64,000 bases of DNA, from NCBI RefSeq assembly GCF_003711105.1, contig NZ_CP023865.1:2436001-2500000 (forward strand), given 5' to 3'. The position numbers and the translations under genes were made by a program. Below the pieces are notes generated by a model, which ran no database searches, was not told the DNA's origin, and was given only the letters and a program-made list of their open reading frames with translations. Below are positions 17,292 through 26,139 of this stretch, one piece after another. Position 1 is the stretch's first letter. Each line of letters opens with the position of its first letter. This DNA comes from Actinoplanes teichomyceticus ATCC 31121. Lineage in GTDB: Bacteria > Actinomycetota > Actinomycetes > Mycobacteriales > Micromonosporaceae.

Positions 17292-19607
17292 GTGGCCGAG
17301 CTGCCACCGGAGCAACGAGATCCGACGGACCCGGCGCGGCCGGTGGCGGGCGCGCACACCGACGCGCCCGCCGCGCCCGCGCCCCCACTGCTGGTGATGC
17401 CGCCGACCGACGCGCTCCCGTCGATGGTGTGGCCGGGGCCGGACGGCGCGCCGGCGTGGGCGATCCCGGTCCAGATCCCCTCCGGCACGCGGGGATACGC
17501 CCTGTTCGTCCCGATGGTCCCGGTGCAGTCGCCGGCCACCACCGACCCGGCCGGCCCCGGCACGGCCCCAGCCACCGACCGGGTGGCCGACGAGGCCGTG
17601 CCGGGAAGCGCGACCGCCGCCCGGATGGCCACCGGGGCGGCGCCGGACAGCGCGGTCGCCGCCCGCCCGACGGTCACAGCCGGTCACCGCGAGCCGTCCG
17701 GCGCGACCGCCTCGGAGAAACCCGCCTCGGCGCAGCCCGGCCCGGCGCAGCCCGCCTCGGAGCAGCCCGGCTCGGAGCGGCCCGGCCCGGAGCGGCCCGG
17801 CCCGGCGCAGCCTGGCCCGGGGCAGCCGGGCTCGGCGCAGCCCGGCGCAGGTTCGCCCGGTGTGAAGGAGTCCGGCGCGGATCCGGCCGGTCCGGAGGGA
17901 TCGGGTGCCGGCCCGGCCGGGGGGAGCGGGGCCGGCACGACGGCGACCCGCCGGCCCGCCGCCACTCCCGCGCCCGCCGGGCCGACCCCCGAGTCACCCC
18001 GGCCGCGACCCGAACCGGCCCCGGCGTTCCTGACACGGAACGACCCGCGGACCGCCCCGCCACCCCCGCCGTTTCCCCGGGGCCCCTACAAGCCGGAACC
18101 GACGGCGTGGCAGCGGTTCCGCGACAAGCACTGGCCGGGCCCGGCCACGACCCGGGGCCGCGCCGTCCCGGCCGGTGTGCTCGCCGGGGCGCTGGGCTTC
18201 GCGTTCCTCGTGCCGCTGACCCGCACGGGCATCGGCTGGTTCCTCGGCTGGCTCGTGCTGACGCTGGGTGTCGTGGGCGCGGTCCGGCGATCCGCGGACC
18301 TGCCGCGCTCCGAGCGGTGGATCCGCTCCGGCTGGGCGGCCGCGGCGCTCGCCCTGCTGCTCGTCCCGGCCTTCCGCAACGCCTGGTGGCTGGTGACGTT
18401 CAGCGTGCTCGGCGCGCTCGGATGCGCGGCGCTGGCCATCGTGGGCGGCCGGCTGGTCCGGTCGATCCTGTTCAGCCTGGTGGCCACCCCGTACGCGGCG
18501 CTGCGCGGACTGCCCTGGGTCCGCCGGCACCTGCGGGGCGCCCGTGACCCGGGACTGGTCCGGCGGATCGGCTTCTCGGCCGCGCTCACCGTCGTGGTCC
18601 TGCTCGTCTTCGGCGCCCTGCTGTCCTCGGCCGACGTCGCGTTCTCGGCGTTGCTCGACGAGGCGGTGCCCGACCTCGACGGCGGGTCGGTGTTCCGCTG
18701 GATCTTCCTGGCCGTGACCGGTGCCCTGATCGCGGTGGCCGGCATCTACACCCTGTCGGCGCCGCCGGCCACGTCCAGCCTGGACACCCCCGGCCGGGGC
18801 CGGTTCGGGCTGATCGAATGGGCGCCGGCCGGCTCGGCCCTGGTGCTGCTGTTCGGCGGGTTCGTGGCGGTGCAGTTCACCGTGCTGTTCGGCGGGCGCC
18901 GGCACGTGCTGAGAACGTCCGGGCTCAGCTACGCCGAGTACGCCCGCAGCGGCTTCTGGCAGCTGGTCGCCGTCACGCTGCTGTCCCTGGCCGTGGTCGC
19001 CGCGCTGGCCCGGTGGGCCCGGCGGGACCAGCCGATCGACCGGGTCCTGCTGCGCGTCCTGCTCGGCCTGCTCTGCGGCCTGAGCGTGGTGATCGTGGCG
19101 TCCGCGCTGTCGCGCATGTGGGCGTACCAGAAGGTCTACAGCTTCACCGGGGAGCGGATCTTCGTGATGTCGTCCGAGATGCTCCTCGGCATCGTCTTCG
19201 TGCTGGTCGCGGCGGCCGGCGTGCGCTGGAACGGCCGGTGGATCCCGCGCGCCACGGTCGGGCTGGCCGTGCTCATGCTGCTCGGCCTCGCGGTCCTGGA
19301 CCCGGAGGGCTACGCGGCACGCCGCAACACGGTCCGCTACGAGCAGACCGGCAAGATCGACGCCTGGTACCTGCGGGCGCTCTCGGCCGACGCGACGCCG
19401 GCGCTGACCCGCCTGCCCGACCCGGTACGCCGGTGCACGTTGAGCTGGATCGCCGAGGACCTCGCCGAGCCGGACCCCTGGTACGCGTGGAACCTCGGCC
19501 GTTCGCGGGCCCGCGAGGCGCTGCGGGACCTGGGCCCGGGCGCGATCGGCGACCACGCCGACTGCCGCGCCGCCGACCAGTTCGACCTGCCCAAGAAGCG
19601 CCGCTGA
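17292..19607 (+). CDS. DUF4173 multi-pass membrane protein with proline-rich N-terminal tail
   Basis: A 771-residue membrane protein of unknown function. Residues 1-270 are hydrophilic and rich in Pro, Ala and Gly with a tandem QPG/RPG repeat. From about residue 290 there are roughly ten to twelve hydrophobic segments. The motif YAEYARSGFWQLV is the signature I associate with DUF4173. GTG 17292 has AGGAGG five nucleotides upstream. The C-terminal 110 residues after the last segment are soluble. The disordered tail is probably cytoplasmic and may mediate interactions; no enzyme motif is visible. Confidence 0.75.
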   Translation: MAELPPEQRDPTDPARPVAGAHTDAPAAPAPPLLVMPPTDALPSMVWPGPDGAPAWAIPVQIPSGTRGYALFVPMVPVQSPATTDPAGPGTAPATDRVADEAVPGSATAARMATGAAPDSAVAARPTVTAGHREPSGATASEKPASAQPGPAQPASEQPGSERPGPERPGPAQPGPGQPGSAQPGAGSPGVKESGADPAGPEGSGAGPAGGSGAGTTATRRPAATPAPAGPTPESPRPRPEPAPAFLTRNDPRTAPPPPPFPRGPYKPEPTAWQRFRDKHWPGPATTRGRAVPAGVLAGALGFAFLVPLTRTGIGWFLGWLVLTLGVVGAVRRSADLPRSERWIRSGWAAAALALLLVPAFRNAWWLVTFSVLGALGCAALAIVGGRLVRSILFSLVATPYAALRGLPWVRRHLRGARDPGLVRRIGFSAALTVVVLLVFGALLSSADVAFSALLDEAVPDLDGGSVFRWIFLAVTGALIAVAGIYTLSAPPATSSLDTPGRGRFGLIEWAPAGSALVLLFGGFVAVQFTVLFGGRRHVLRTSGLSYAEYARSGFWQLVAVTLLSLAVVAALARWARRDQPIDRVLLRVLLGLLCGLSVVIVASALSRMWAYQKVYSFTGERIFVMSSEMLLGIVFVLVAAAGVRWNGRWIPRATVGLAVLMLLGLAVLDPEGYAARRNTVRYEQTGKIDAWYLRALSADATPALTRLPDPVRRCTLSWIAEDLAEPDPWYAWNLGRSRAREALRDLGPGAIGDHADCRAADQFDLPKKRR
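17712..17846 (+). repeat. 15-nt tandem repeat inside the DUF4173 gene
   Basis: Nine consecutive imperfect 15-nt units (type TCGGAGCAGCCCGGC) encode the pentapeptides SEQPG, PERPG and PAQPG near residues 140-185. Such in-frame repeats can change copy number without a frameshift and alter the length of the disordered tail. Confidence 0.8.
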
Positions 19608-19624
19608 GCGGCTCACCCGGCCCC

Positions 19625-19657
19625 GCGCCCGGCGCCCGCTCCGGCGGCGCCGGGCGC
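19625..19657. terminator. Hairpin terminator after the DUF4173 gene
   Basis: A perfect 12-bp inverted repeat, GCGCCCGGCGCC and GGCGCCGGGCGC, with a nine-base loop, 18 nt after the stop codon. There is no T-tract, as is common for GC-rich actinomycete terminators. Confidence 0.7.
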
Positions 19658-19743
19658 GCCCCGTCAGCGGCGCGGGATGACCATCGGCCGCCGCGGCCGG
19701 ACCGTTCTGCCCGTGCGGCGCCGGCGGTGTCCGAGGCACGATC

Positions 19744-20622
19744 GTGTCCATGTCCACCAGCCTCGAGCCGTTCATGCTCAGCCCGGCACAGATGGCACAG
19801 GCCGCCGAGGACGCCGCGTACGTCAAGGCCACCAGCAAGCCACTGAAGTCCTTCCTCCTCGGCCTGACCGCCGGCGGGTACATCGCTCTCGGGTTCGTCT
19901 TCTACACCACCAGCCAGGTGGGCGCGGCGAACGTGACCTGGTCGGGTGGGGCGAAGGTGCTCGGCGGCATCGTGTTCGCCACCGGGCTGGTGCTGGTCGT
20001 GCTGACCGGCGCGGAGCTGTTCACGTCCTCGACGCTGACGCTCACCGCGCGGGCCAGCGGGCGGATCACCTGGGGCCAGCTGTTCCGCAACTGGGGGGTC
20101 GTCTACCTGGCGAACTTCCTGGGCGCGGCGACCATGGTGGCCCTGGTCTACGCCGGTGGCGTCTGGCACAACGCCGACGGCGCCTGGGGCGCGGTGGTGC
20201 TCCACAGCTCCCTGACGAAGGTGCAGCACGGTCTGCCCGAGGCGTTCGTCCTCGGCATCCTGTGCAACCTCATGGTGTGCCTGGCGGTCTGGGCGGCGTA
20301 CTCCGGCCGCACCACCACCGACAAGATCCTGGCCGTCACCATGCCCGTCGCCCTCTTCGTCTCCGCGGGCTTCGAGCACTCGGTCGCCAACATGTTCATG
20401 GTGCCCCTGGGCCTGCTGATCAAGGACAACGCCGGCGCCGACTTCTGGACCGGCGCCGGCCTGGTCCCGGCCGACTTCACGGACCTGACCTGGCCGCACT
20501 TCCTGCTGCACAACCTGGTGCCGGTCACCCTGGGAAACATCGTCGGCGGCGGCATCATGATCGGCATCTTCTACTGGACGATCTTCCACCGCCGGCGGGT
20601 CGAGCCGGCCGAGAGGCCCTGA
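19744..20622 (+). CDS. Formate/nitrite transporter (FNT/FocA family)
   Basis: A 292-residue membrane channel of the FNT family, with six hydrophobic segments. Family features include the first-helix region KSFLLGLTAGGYIALGF, the gating-loop motif GAELFTSS (FocA GAELFTGN) and NWGVVYLANFLGA. These channels pass formate, nitrite or hydrosulfide. GTG 19744 is followed by an in-frame ATG at 19750; either may be used. It stands alone: no formate dehydrogenase or nitrite reductase is beside it. Confidence 0.88.
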   Translation: MSMSTSLEPFMLSPAQMAQAAEDAAYVKATSKPLKSFLLGLTAGGYIALGFVFYTTSQVGAANVTWSGGAKVLGGIVFATGLVLVVLTGAELFTSSTLTLTARASGRITWGQLFRNWGVVYLANFLGAATMVALVYAGGVWHNADGAWGAVVLHSSLTKVQHGLPEAFVLGILCNLMVCLAVWAAYSGRTTTDKILAVTMPVALFVSAGFEHSVANMFMVPLGLLIKDNAGADFWTGAGLVPADFTDLTWPHFLLHNLVPVTLGNIVGGGIMIGIFYWTIFHRRRVEPAERP

Positions 20623-20698
20623 CCGCACGAGCGCGTCACACCGCGCGACAGCGGCCGGGTTGCCTAGGATCAGGCCGGGACAACGTCGGGAGGTCGGG

Positions 20699-21004
20699 AT
20701 GCTGGTCGTCCACGTGCACGTTCAGGTCAAACCGCAGGATCTGCCGGCGTTTCTCGCCGAGACCCGGCGCAACGCCGCCGCGTCGCTGCGGGAGCCGGGT
20801 GTGCGCCGCTTCGACGTGCTGCAGCGGGAGGACCAGCCGGAGCACGTGGTGCTCAGCGAGGTCTACGCCGACCAGGCCGCGGCGGACGCGCACAAGCAGA
20901 CCGAGCACTACGCGCGCTGGCGCGACGCGGTGGCGCCGATGATGGCGGCCCCGCGCGCCTCGACGCGGTTCGCCGCCGCCTTCCCGGAGGCGGACGGCTG
21001 GTGA
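20699..21004 (+). CDS. Antibiotic-biosynthesis-monooxygenase (ABM/YgiN) domain protein
   Basis: A 101-residue single-domain protein with the dimeric alpha+beta barrel pattern of ABM/YgiN-type quinol monooxygenases (VHVHVQVKPQDLPAFLAE, RFDVLQ, EVYADQAAADAHKQTEHY). ATG 20699 has a GGGAGG site upstream, and a TAGGAT -10 lies at 20665-20670. The next gene, an alcohol dehydrogenase, starts inside its stop codon, so the two form a redox pair. Cofactor-free oxygenation or quinone detoxification is typical; the substrate is unknown. Confidence 0.8.
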   Translation: MLVVHVHVQVKPQDLPAFLAETRRNAAASLREPGVRRFDVLQREDQPEHVVLSEVYADQAAADAHKQTEHYARWRDAVAPMMAAPRASTRFAAAFPEADGW

Positions 21005-22146
21005 GCGGGTTCGATCTCGCCCTGCCCGGCCGGGTGATGTTCGGCCCGGGCCGGGCCGGCGAACTCGCCGGGCTGCTGCCGGCGATGGGGTCCCGGCTGC
21101 TGCTGTGCACCGGCCGGGACCCGTCCCGGCACCGTGACCTGCTGGGCGGGCTGGAACCGGTCGCCGTCGTGACCGCCGCCGGCGAGCCCACCGTCGACGA
21201 CCTGCGCTCGGCGACCGAGCGGGCCCGCGCCGCCGGCGCCGACCTGGTCGTCGCGATCGGCGGGGGCAGCGTCCTGGACCTGGGCAAGGCGGTGGCGGTG
21301 CTGCTCGGCAACGGCACGGACCCGCTGGACCATCTGGAGATCGTCGGCCGCGGCGTGCCCGTCGAGCGGCCGGCGGCGCCGTTCGTCGCGGTGCCCACCA
21401 CCGCGGGCACCGGCGCCGAAGCCACGGCGAACGCGGTGTTCCGGGTACCGGACCGCGGTCTCAAGGTCAGCATCCGCAGCCGGCACATGCTGCCCGCGGT
21501 GGCCCTGGTCGACCCGCTGCTCACGCTGACCTGCCCGCCGCCGGTGACCGCCAGCAGCGGGCTGGACGCGCTGACCCAGTGCCTGGAGCCGTACGTCTCG
21601 CCGAAGGCGACGCCCGCCACCGACGCCGTCGCGGCCGAGGGTCTGCGCCGCGGCGCCGCGGCGCTGCGACGCGCCTACGAGCACGGCGACGACCACGCCG
21701 CCCGCGAGGACATGGCGCTGTGCAGCCTCTTCGGCGGCATCGCGCTGGCCAACGCCAAGCTGGGCGCGGTGCACGGGCTCGCCGGTGTCATCGGCGGGAT
21801 GGTCGACGCGCCGCACGGCATGGTCTGCGCCGCGCTGCTCGCCCCCGTCGTCGAGGCGAACGTCCAGGCACTTCGCGAGCGCGACCCAGCCTCGCCGGCG
21901 CTGGCCCGGTACGCCCACGTGGCCCGGCTGCTGACCGGCAGCCCGGACGCCACCGTCGCCGACGCGGTGGACTGGCTGCGGGGGACCGTCGCCGCGCTGC
22001 GGGTCCGGCCGCTGAGCGCGGCGGGGCTGCGGCCGGAGCTCTTCGCCGAGGTCGCCGCCAAGGCCGCCGGGTCCAGCAGCATGCAGGGCAACCCGGTGCC
22101 GCTGAGCGAACCGGAGCTGACCGCGGTGCTGCGCGCGGCCCACTGA
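21001..22146 (+). CDS. Iron-containing alcohol dehydrogenase family protein
   Basis: A 381-residue group III metal alcohol dehydrogenase. The NAD(P)-binding GGGSVLDLGKA motif is near residue 85 and the signature VPTTAGTGAEAT near residue 130. Metal ligands are read as the Asp in GLDALTQCLE and the two His in AVHGLAG and APHGMVC. The usual histidine three or four residues after the Asp is Gln here, a variant I recall in a subgroup of this family. GTG 21001 overlaps the ABM stop (GTGA). It probably reduces an aldehyde or keto intermediate linked to the upstream monooxygenase. Confidence 0.85.
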   Translation: MSGFDLALPGRVMFGPGRAGELAGLLPAMGSRLLLCTGRDPSRHRDLLGGLEPVAVVTAAGEPTVDDLRSATERARAAGADLVVAIGGGSVLDLGKAVAVLLGNGTDPLDHLEIVGRGVPVERPAAPFVAVPTTAGTGAEATANAVFRVPDRGLKVSIRSRHMLPAVALVDPLLTLTCPPPVTASSGLDALTQCLEPYVSPKATPATDAVAAEGLRRGAAALRRAYEHGDDHAAREDMALCSLFGGIALANAKLGAVHGLAGVIGGMVDAPHGMVCAALLAPVVEANVQALRERDPASPALARYAHVARLLTGSPDATVADAVDWLRGTVAALRVRPLSAAGLRPELFAEVAAKAAGSSSMQGNPVPLSEPELTAVLRAAH

Positions 22147-22156
22147 CCCGCCCCGC

Positions 22157-22181
22157 CGGGCGGCCGGAAGCCCGCCGCCCG
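22157..22181. terminator. Candidate hairpin between convergent genes
   Basis: CGGGCGG (22157-22163) pairs with CCGCCCG (22175-22181) across an 11-base loop, between the alcohol dehydrogenase and metalloprotease stops. It is a modest stem and the only candidate in this 49-bp gap. Confidence 0.4.
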
Positions 22182-22195
22182 CCATCCGGCGCCGC

Positions 22196-22891
22196 TCAGC
22201 GGTAGATGCCGCGGACGAACGCCCGGTCCTGGGCCGACAGCTCGATGTTCTCCGGGAACGTCATCGCGTCCAGCGTCCAGCTGGGCGGGAACGCGTAGAG
22301 CATCACCGAGTCCGGATCGAACGCCGTGAACTGGGTCTGCTCCGACCGGTACCGCGCGAACACGTTGTCGGCGACCTCCTGCGGCGTCCAGAAGTTCGGG
22401 GGGCCGGCCAGGGCCGCCAGCACGTGCGGCCGGTTCCAGCGGATCCCCGCCGACGGGCTGGAATGCTCGTGGATCAGGCCGATGGCGTGGCCGAACTCGT
22501 GCCGGGCGAGCTGGGCGATGCGTGCCGGCGCCGCCCCGGGCGCCTCGCCGAGGCACATGGTGGGCGCACCGGCCGGGAACATCTCGGTCTCCCGGCTCAG
22601 CGTGCCCAGCGCCGACCAGTTGCCGGCGCCCGCGAAGGTGACCCGGATGTCCGCCCCACCCGAGGTGACGACGGTGAACGACAGGGCGGTGCCGGCGGTC
22701 CAGTCCGCCGCGGCGGCCATCACCCGCTCGCGCAGGTCGCGCGGTCCGTCCAGGAAACGTACCCGCAGGTCGCCGCCCGCGGTCCAGAAGTGGCCGGACA
22801 GGCCCGCGGCCTCCTCGGCGTGGCCGGCCCGCCGGTCCAGCCGGTCCTGCAGCGCGACACCCGGGACACGATCGACACAGATGAAGGACAC
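22196..22891 (-). CDS. Matrixin/astacin-like zinc metalloprotease
   Basis: A 231-residue metzincin-type peptidase. The zinc site HEFGHAIGLIHEH is at residues 131-143 (three His plus catalytic Glu), and a Met-turn (DSVMLYAF) follows near residue 195. The region before it (AAADWTAGTALSFTVV, ADIRVTFAG) has the strand pattern of matrixins. There is no signal peptide, so it is probably cytoplasmic or released with its partners. GTG 22891 has GAGGAG upstream and lies 11 nt after the trypsin-like gene. As the last gene of the seven-gene operon, it is a candidate effector activated by proteolysis or signalling. Confidence 0.8.
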   Translation of the reverse strand: MSFICVDRVPGVALQDRLDRRAGHAEEAAGLSGHFWTAGGDLRVRFLDGPRDLRERVMAAAADWTAGTALSFTVVTSGGADIRVTFAGAGNWSALGTLSRETEMFPAGAPTMCLGEAPGAAPARIAQLARHEFGHAIGLIHEHSSPSAGIRWNRPHVLAALAGPPNFWTPQEVADNVFARYRSEQTQFTAFDPDSVMLYAFPPSWTLDAMTFPENIELSAQDRAFVRGIYR

Positions 22892-22902
22892 GAAGTCTCC
22901 TC

Positions 22903-24186
22903 TCAGAAATCGGTGAGCAGGTCGAAGTCGAAACGGCGTGCGGTCAGATCGGCGTGGATCGCCTGGACCGGTACGGCGGTGTTGCACGCCGCCGGGCCGG
23001 AGTCCGCTGCCCCCGCCCGGTGCACGGCGATCAGCCGGAAGTGGTCCACGTCGTAGCAGGGCGAGCCGGAGGAGCCGGTCATCGTGTTGACCCGGTGGGT
23101 CAGCCGGGTGCCGGCCCCGTCGACGCCGAGCACGTCGCCGAACGCCTGCTTGAGCATCACCCCGCGGGGATGCTGCAGGATCACCAGGCGCATACCGCGG
23201 CTCGGCCGGGCGATCGCGGCGCCGGACGGGCAGAGCCAGCCGCGGCGCTCACCGGTGGGCAGCTCGTCGTAGCCGGGCACGCCGTCCAGCCGGGCCAGGA
23301 CGTAGTCCAGCTCCTCCGGCGGGCTCGCGGCGAGCCGCCAGTCCACCGCCAGGCGAAGCGGCGCCCGGCGGGTGAAGCGGGCGTCGCCGTGCTCGTGCAG
23401 GTCGAACGTGAACGCCACCCGGGCCGGCGAGCCCGGTTCGTCGAGCACGTCGCGCAGCACGTGGTAGTTGGTCAGCACGATGTGCGGACCGACCAGGAAA
23501 CCGGTGCCCGCCGACCGCCGCGAGCCCGAGGTCACGTCGATCTGGCACACCTGCGGACAGGCACGTACCAGCCGGGCGGCGAAGGCGAACGGGTCGGACA
23601 GCCCGTTCGCCTCGTCGACCATCGACTCCTGGTCGAACCGCGGCATCACCGGGTCCAGGGCCGGCTCCCGGGGGTGGGCGAAACGCACGGCGGTCAGCAG
23701 GTCGGTGAGCCAGCCGTACGCCCGTGCCGTCCGGATGACCTCGTCGACGACCCACCGCATGTCGGCCGGCGGCGAGATGTGGAACAGCTCCAGCCTCAGG
23801 TCGTCGGCCAGCAGCAGCTCCAGATCCTCGTAGCGGGGGCAGGCGGCGTGGACGGCGCGGACGATCGCCGCCTCGTCGTAGCCGGACCGCTGGACGTCGC
23901 GGACCACCGGGCCGGCCGGCCGCTCCCAGGTCAGGTGGACCGGCCCGCGCGGCAGCCGCGTCGTCGGGTCCTGCACGACGCGGCCGTTGAGCCGCACCGG
24001 CAGCGCGGCCGGGTCCCCGGTCCGGTAGTACCAGCGGCCCCGCCGGGACACGAAGTGGCCGAGCTCGCCGGCGCCGCAGCGCCGGCGCGTCGGCACGAGC
24101 CCGTCCCGCTGCCGGGTCAGGTACCAGACGTCCGCCTCGGCCAGGCGGTGGCTGACGCCGTCGATCCGCAGCAGCAGGTCCGTCAT
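22903..24186 (-). CDS. Trypsin-like serine protease with effector-associated (EAD1-like) domain
   Basis: A 427-residue protein in three parts. Residues 1-95 are beta-rich, possibly FHA-like, which is unproven. Residues about 103-172 form a helical, death-fold-like segment (YEDLELLL, RWVVDEVIRTARAYGWL) that I read as Effector-Associated Domain 1. Residues about 210-410 form a trypsin-like domain with His242 (TNYHVL), Asp294 (ELDYVLA) and Ser373 in GSSGSP. EAD modules recruit effectors to conflict-system sensors, as described by Aravind and colleagues. ATG 24186 overlaps the kinase stop by four nucleotides. Confidence 0.72.
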   Translation of the reverse strand: MTDLLLRIDGVSHRLAEADVWYLTRQRDGLVPTRRRCGAGELGHFVSRRGRWYYRTGDPAALPVRLNGRVVQDPTTRLPRGPVHLTWERPAGPVVRDVQRSGYDEAAIVRAVHAACPRYEDLELLLADDLRLELFHISPPADMRWVVDEVIRTARAYGWLTDLLTAVRFAHPREPALDPVMPRFDQESMVDEANGLSDPFAFAARLVRACPQVCQIDVTSGSRRSAGTGFLVGPHIVLTNYHVLRDVLDEPGSPARVAFTFDLHEHGDARFTRRAPLRLAVDWRLAASPPEELDYVLARLDGVPGYDELPTGERRGWLCPSGAAIARPSRGMRLVILQHPRGVMLKQAFGDVLGVDGAGTRLTHRVNTMTGSSGSPCYDVDHFRLIAVHRAGAADSGPAACNTAVPVQAIHADLTARRFDFDLLTDF

Positions 24187-25178
24187 CGCAGGCTCATCCC
24201 GGCCAGCAGGCCGATCAGCAGCAGCGCCACCGCGGTCACGGTCAGCACGAGCAGCCGGGCCGGACCGAGCGGCTGCCGGTGGGCCGTGCGCGACAGGCCC
24301 CCGTCGCGCATCCAGCCGTCCAGGCCGGGCATCCGGCACTCGTCGTAGAGCGGCGGCTCGCTCCCCAGCACGTCGCCGGGCCGGCCGCCCCGCCAGGCGT
24401 CGCCCAGCAGCCGCCAGATCGCGTCCGCCTCGTCGCCGAGGGTCATCCTCCGGGCGGCGCAGAGGAAGGCGGCGGTCTCCCGCCCGACCATCCGGACCAG
24501 CTCCGGATCGTGGTCGTCGATGTCCACCACCTCGGCGTCGAACAGGCCGCAGATGATCGCGTGCGCCAGGCGGGCGAAGTCGGTGGCCGCGGTCGGATCG
24601 TCCACGTCGCCGACGACGTCGCGGACGTCCTCCGGGGCGGCGTTGCGCGGCAGCACGGGCGCCCAGTGCTCGCCGACCATGGAGTCGCAGTCGACCAGGT
24701 GGATCCCGTCGCCGGCCGCGGCCACCAGGACGTTCGGCGCGGCCAGGTCGTTGACCACGACGCCGCGGTCGTGGAACCAGGTGACCGCGGCGATCAGATG
24801 GCCGAAGGCGGTCCGTTTCACCCGTTCGTCGCCGGCCAGCATGTCCAGCGAACGGGGCTTGCCGCCGGTGATGAAACCGGTGGGCGCGAGCGGCACGAGC
24901 AGCCCGACGAGCCGGCTGCCGTCGTACACCATCGCCTGCGGCCAGGCGGCGATCCCGCGCAGCGCGGCCCGGTCGGCGGCCGGCAGGTTCCGCCCCCAGC
25001 GGATCAGCCTGGTCAGCTCCGCCGCCGAGGCGCTGTCCTGGTAGCGCTTGAAGACGACGGCGCGACCGCGGTACTCGACGTGTTCGACGGTGGCCGTGCC
25101 GCCGTCGTCGATGGTCAGCGCACGCTCGGCCAGCGGCCGCAACTCGGCCAGCGCGACCGCGATCGGCACCGGCCGCAC
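24183..25178 (-). CDS. Membrane-anchored protein kinase of the kinase-PP2C-vWA triad
   Basis: A 331-residue divergent serine/threonine kinase. Lys44 (VVFKRY) corresponds to the ATP-binding lysine. The catalytic loop reads VVNDLAAPNVLV (Asp144, Asn149), and the metal-binding DFG equivalent is DCD at 163-165. A single hydrophobic segment (about 307-327) anchors it with the kinase domain in the cytoplasm. All catalytic residues are present despite the short N-lobe. The GTG start lies one nucleotide after the phosphatase stop. The kinase/PP2C/vWA order matches E. coli yegI-yegK-yegL and TerY-P triads. Confidence 0.82.
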   Translation of the reverse strand: MRPVPIAVALAELRPLAERALTIDDGGTATVEHVEYRGRAVVFKRYQDSASAAELTRLIRWGRNLPAADRAALRGIAAWPQAMVYDGSRLVGLLVPLAPTGFITGGKPRSLDMLAGDERVKRTAFGHLIAAVTWFHDRGVVVNDLAAPNVLVAAAGDGIHLVDCDSMVGEHWAPVLPRNAAPEDVRDVVGDVDDPTAATDFARLAHAIICGLFDAEVVDIDDHDPELVRMVGRETAAFLCAARRMTLGDEADAIWRLLGDAWRGGRPGDVLGSEPPLYDECRMPGLDGWMRDGGLSRTAHRQPLGPARLLVLTVTAVALLLIGLLAGMSLR

Positions 25179-25179
25179 G

Positions 25180-26139
25180 TCAGCTCACCCACACCGCGAC
25201 GACGCCACGGTCGTCCTCGTCGTCGTTCTCCGGATGCGCGACCAGGTGCGCCAGACCCATCGGCGACGTCGTACGGCGTAGCCGCTCGGCCAGCAGCCAC
25301 GGCGAACGGCCGGCCGTCGAGTCGATCCGGCAGGCGAACCCGTCGGTGGCCAGCAGCAGCATCCCGCCGGGCGGGACCCGCTCGGTACGGCTGCGCGGCC
25401 GGCAGAACGTCGGCAGGTCGCGGGTGGCGTTCTCCTCCTCGGCCGGGTCGCGCTCGTGGTGCAGCGCCCGCCACCGGCCGGCGCTGAGCACCCAGGCCTC
25501 CGAGTCGCCGACGCCGTGCACGGTCACCCGGGCGCCGTGGGCGTCCGGCACCACCTCGGCGACCACGAGCGTCGTCCCGCCGTCCACCCCCGCCTCCGGG
25601 CCGAAGCTGCGGCGCAGCCCGGCGGCGACCGCGCCGAACAACCGGTCGCCGATGTGTGCGAACGGCCGGTCGTCCCCGCGCGTACGGCACAGTTGCAGCG
25701 CCGCGGTCACCGCGTGCACGGCGTACGCCCCGGACCTCGGCAGCGAGCCCAGCCCGTCGGCGACCGCGACGAACAGCACGCCCATCGTGTCGTCCCAGGC
25801 GGCCCCGGCCGCGTCCTGCCCCTCGTCGCCGGCCTCGACGTGCGTCTCGCCACGCCAGGCCACCCCGCGGACCTGGAGGCTGTGCCGGCCGGGCTCGGGC
25901 CGGCACAGCCCGCCGAACACCGAGCCGTACCACCGGCAGTCCACGACGGCCCGTTCCGGCAGCGGCAGCGCGGCGGCCGGGGGCGGCAGCGGTGGCAGGG
26001 CCGGCCGGCGGGAGGGCCGTGGCGGCTGTCCGGCGCCGCCGCCGCGGTACTGCTCCCACAGCAGCGGCAGGAACAGCAGCAGCCACAGCATCAGCGCGGC
26101 GGCCGCGGCGGTGGGCGCCAGCAGGTCAGCGCCGTCCAT
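25180..26139 (-). CDS. PP2C-type protein phosphatase with N-terminal membrane anchor
   Basis: A 319-residue metal-dependent phosphatase. A hydrophobic helix near residues 8-30 is followed by a proline-rich linker. The PP2C core shows VADGLGS, GGTTLVVAE, VGDSEAW, LLATDGF and the terminal DDRGVVAVW, the usual Mg2+/Mn2+-binding aspartate set. It should reverse the phosphorylation made by the neighbouring kinase at the membrane. GTG 26142 or ATG 26139 can start it; both lie inside the end of the vWA gene. Confidence 0.85.
   Translation of the reverse strand: MDGADLLAPTAAAAALMLWLLLFLPLLWEQYRGGGAGQPPRPSRRPALPPLPPPAAALPLPERAVVDCRWYGSVFGGLCRPEPGRHSLQVRGVAWRGETHVEAGDEGQDAAGAAWDDTMGVLFVAVADGLGSLPRSGAYAVHAVTAALQLCRTRGDDRPFAHIGDRLFGAVAAGLRRSFGPEAGVDGGTTLVVAEVVPDAHGARVTVHGVGDSEAWVLSAGRWRALHHERDPAEEENATRDLPTFCRPRSRTERVPPGGMLLLATDGFACRIDSTAGRSPWLLAERLRRTTSPMGLAHLVAHPENDDEDDRGVVAVWVS

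Noticed and set aside
17684..17965. Minus-strand PG-rich frame
   Set aside because: It is the antisense image of the 15-bp repeat in the DUF4173 gene.
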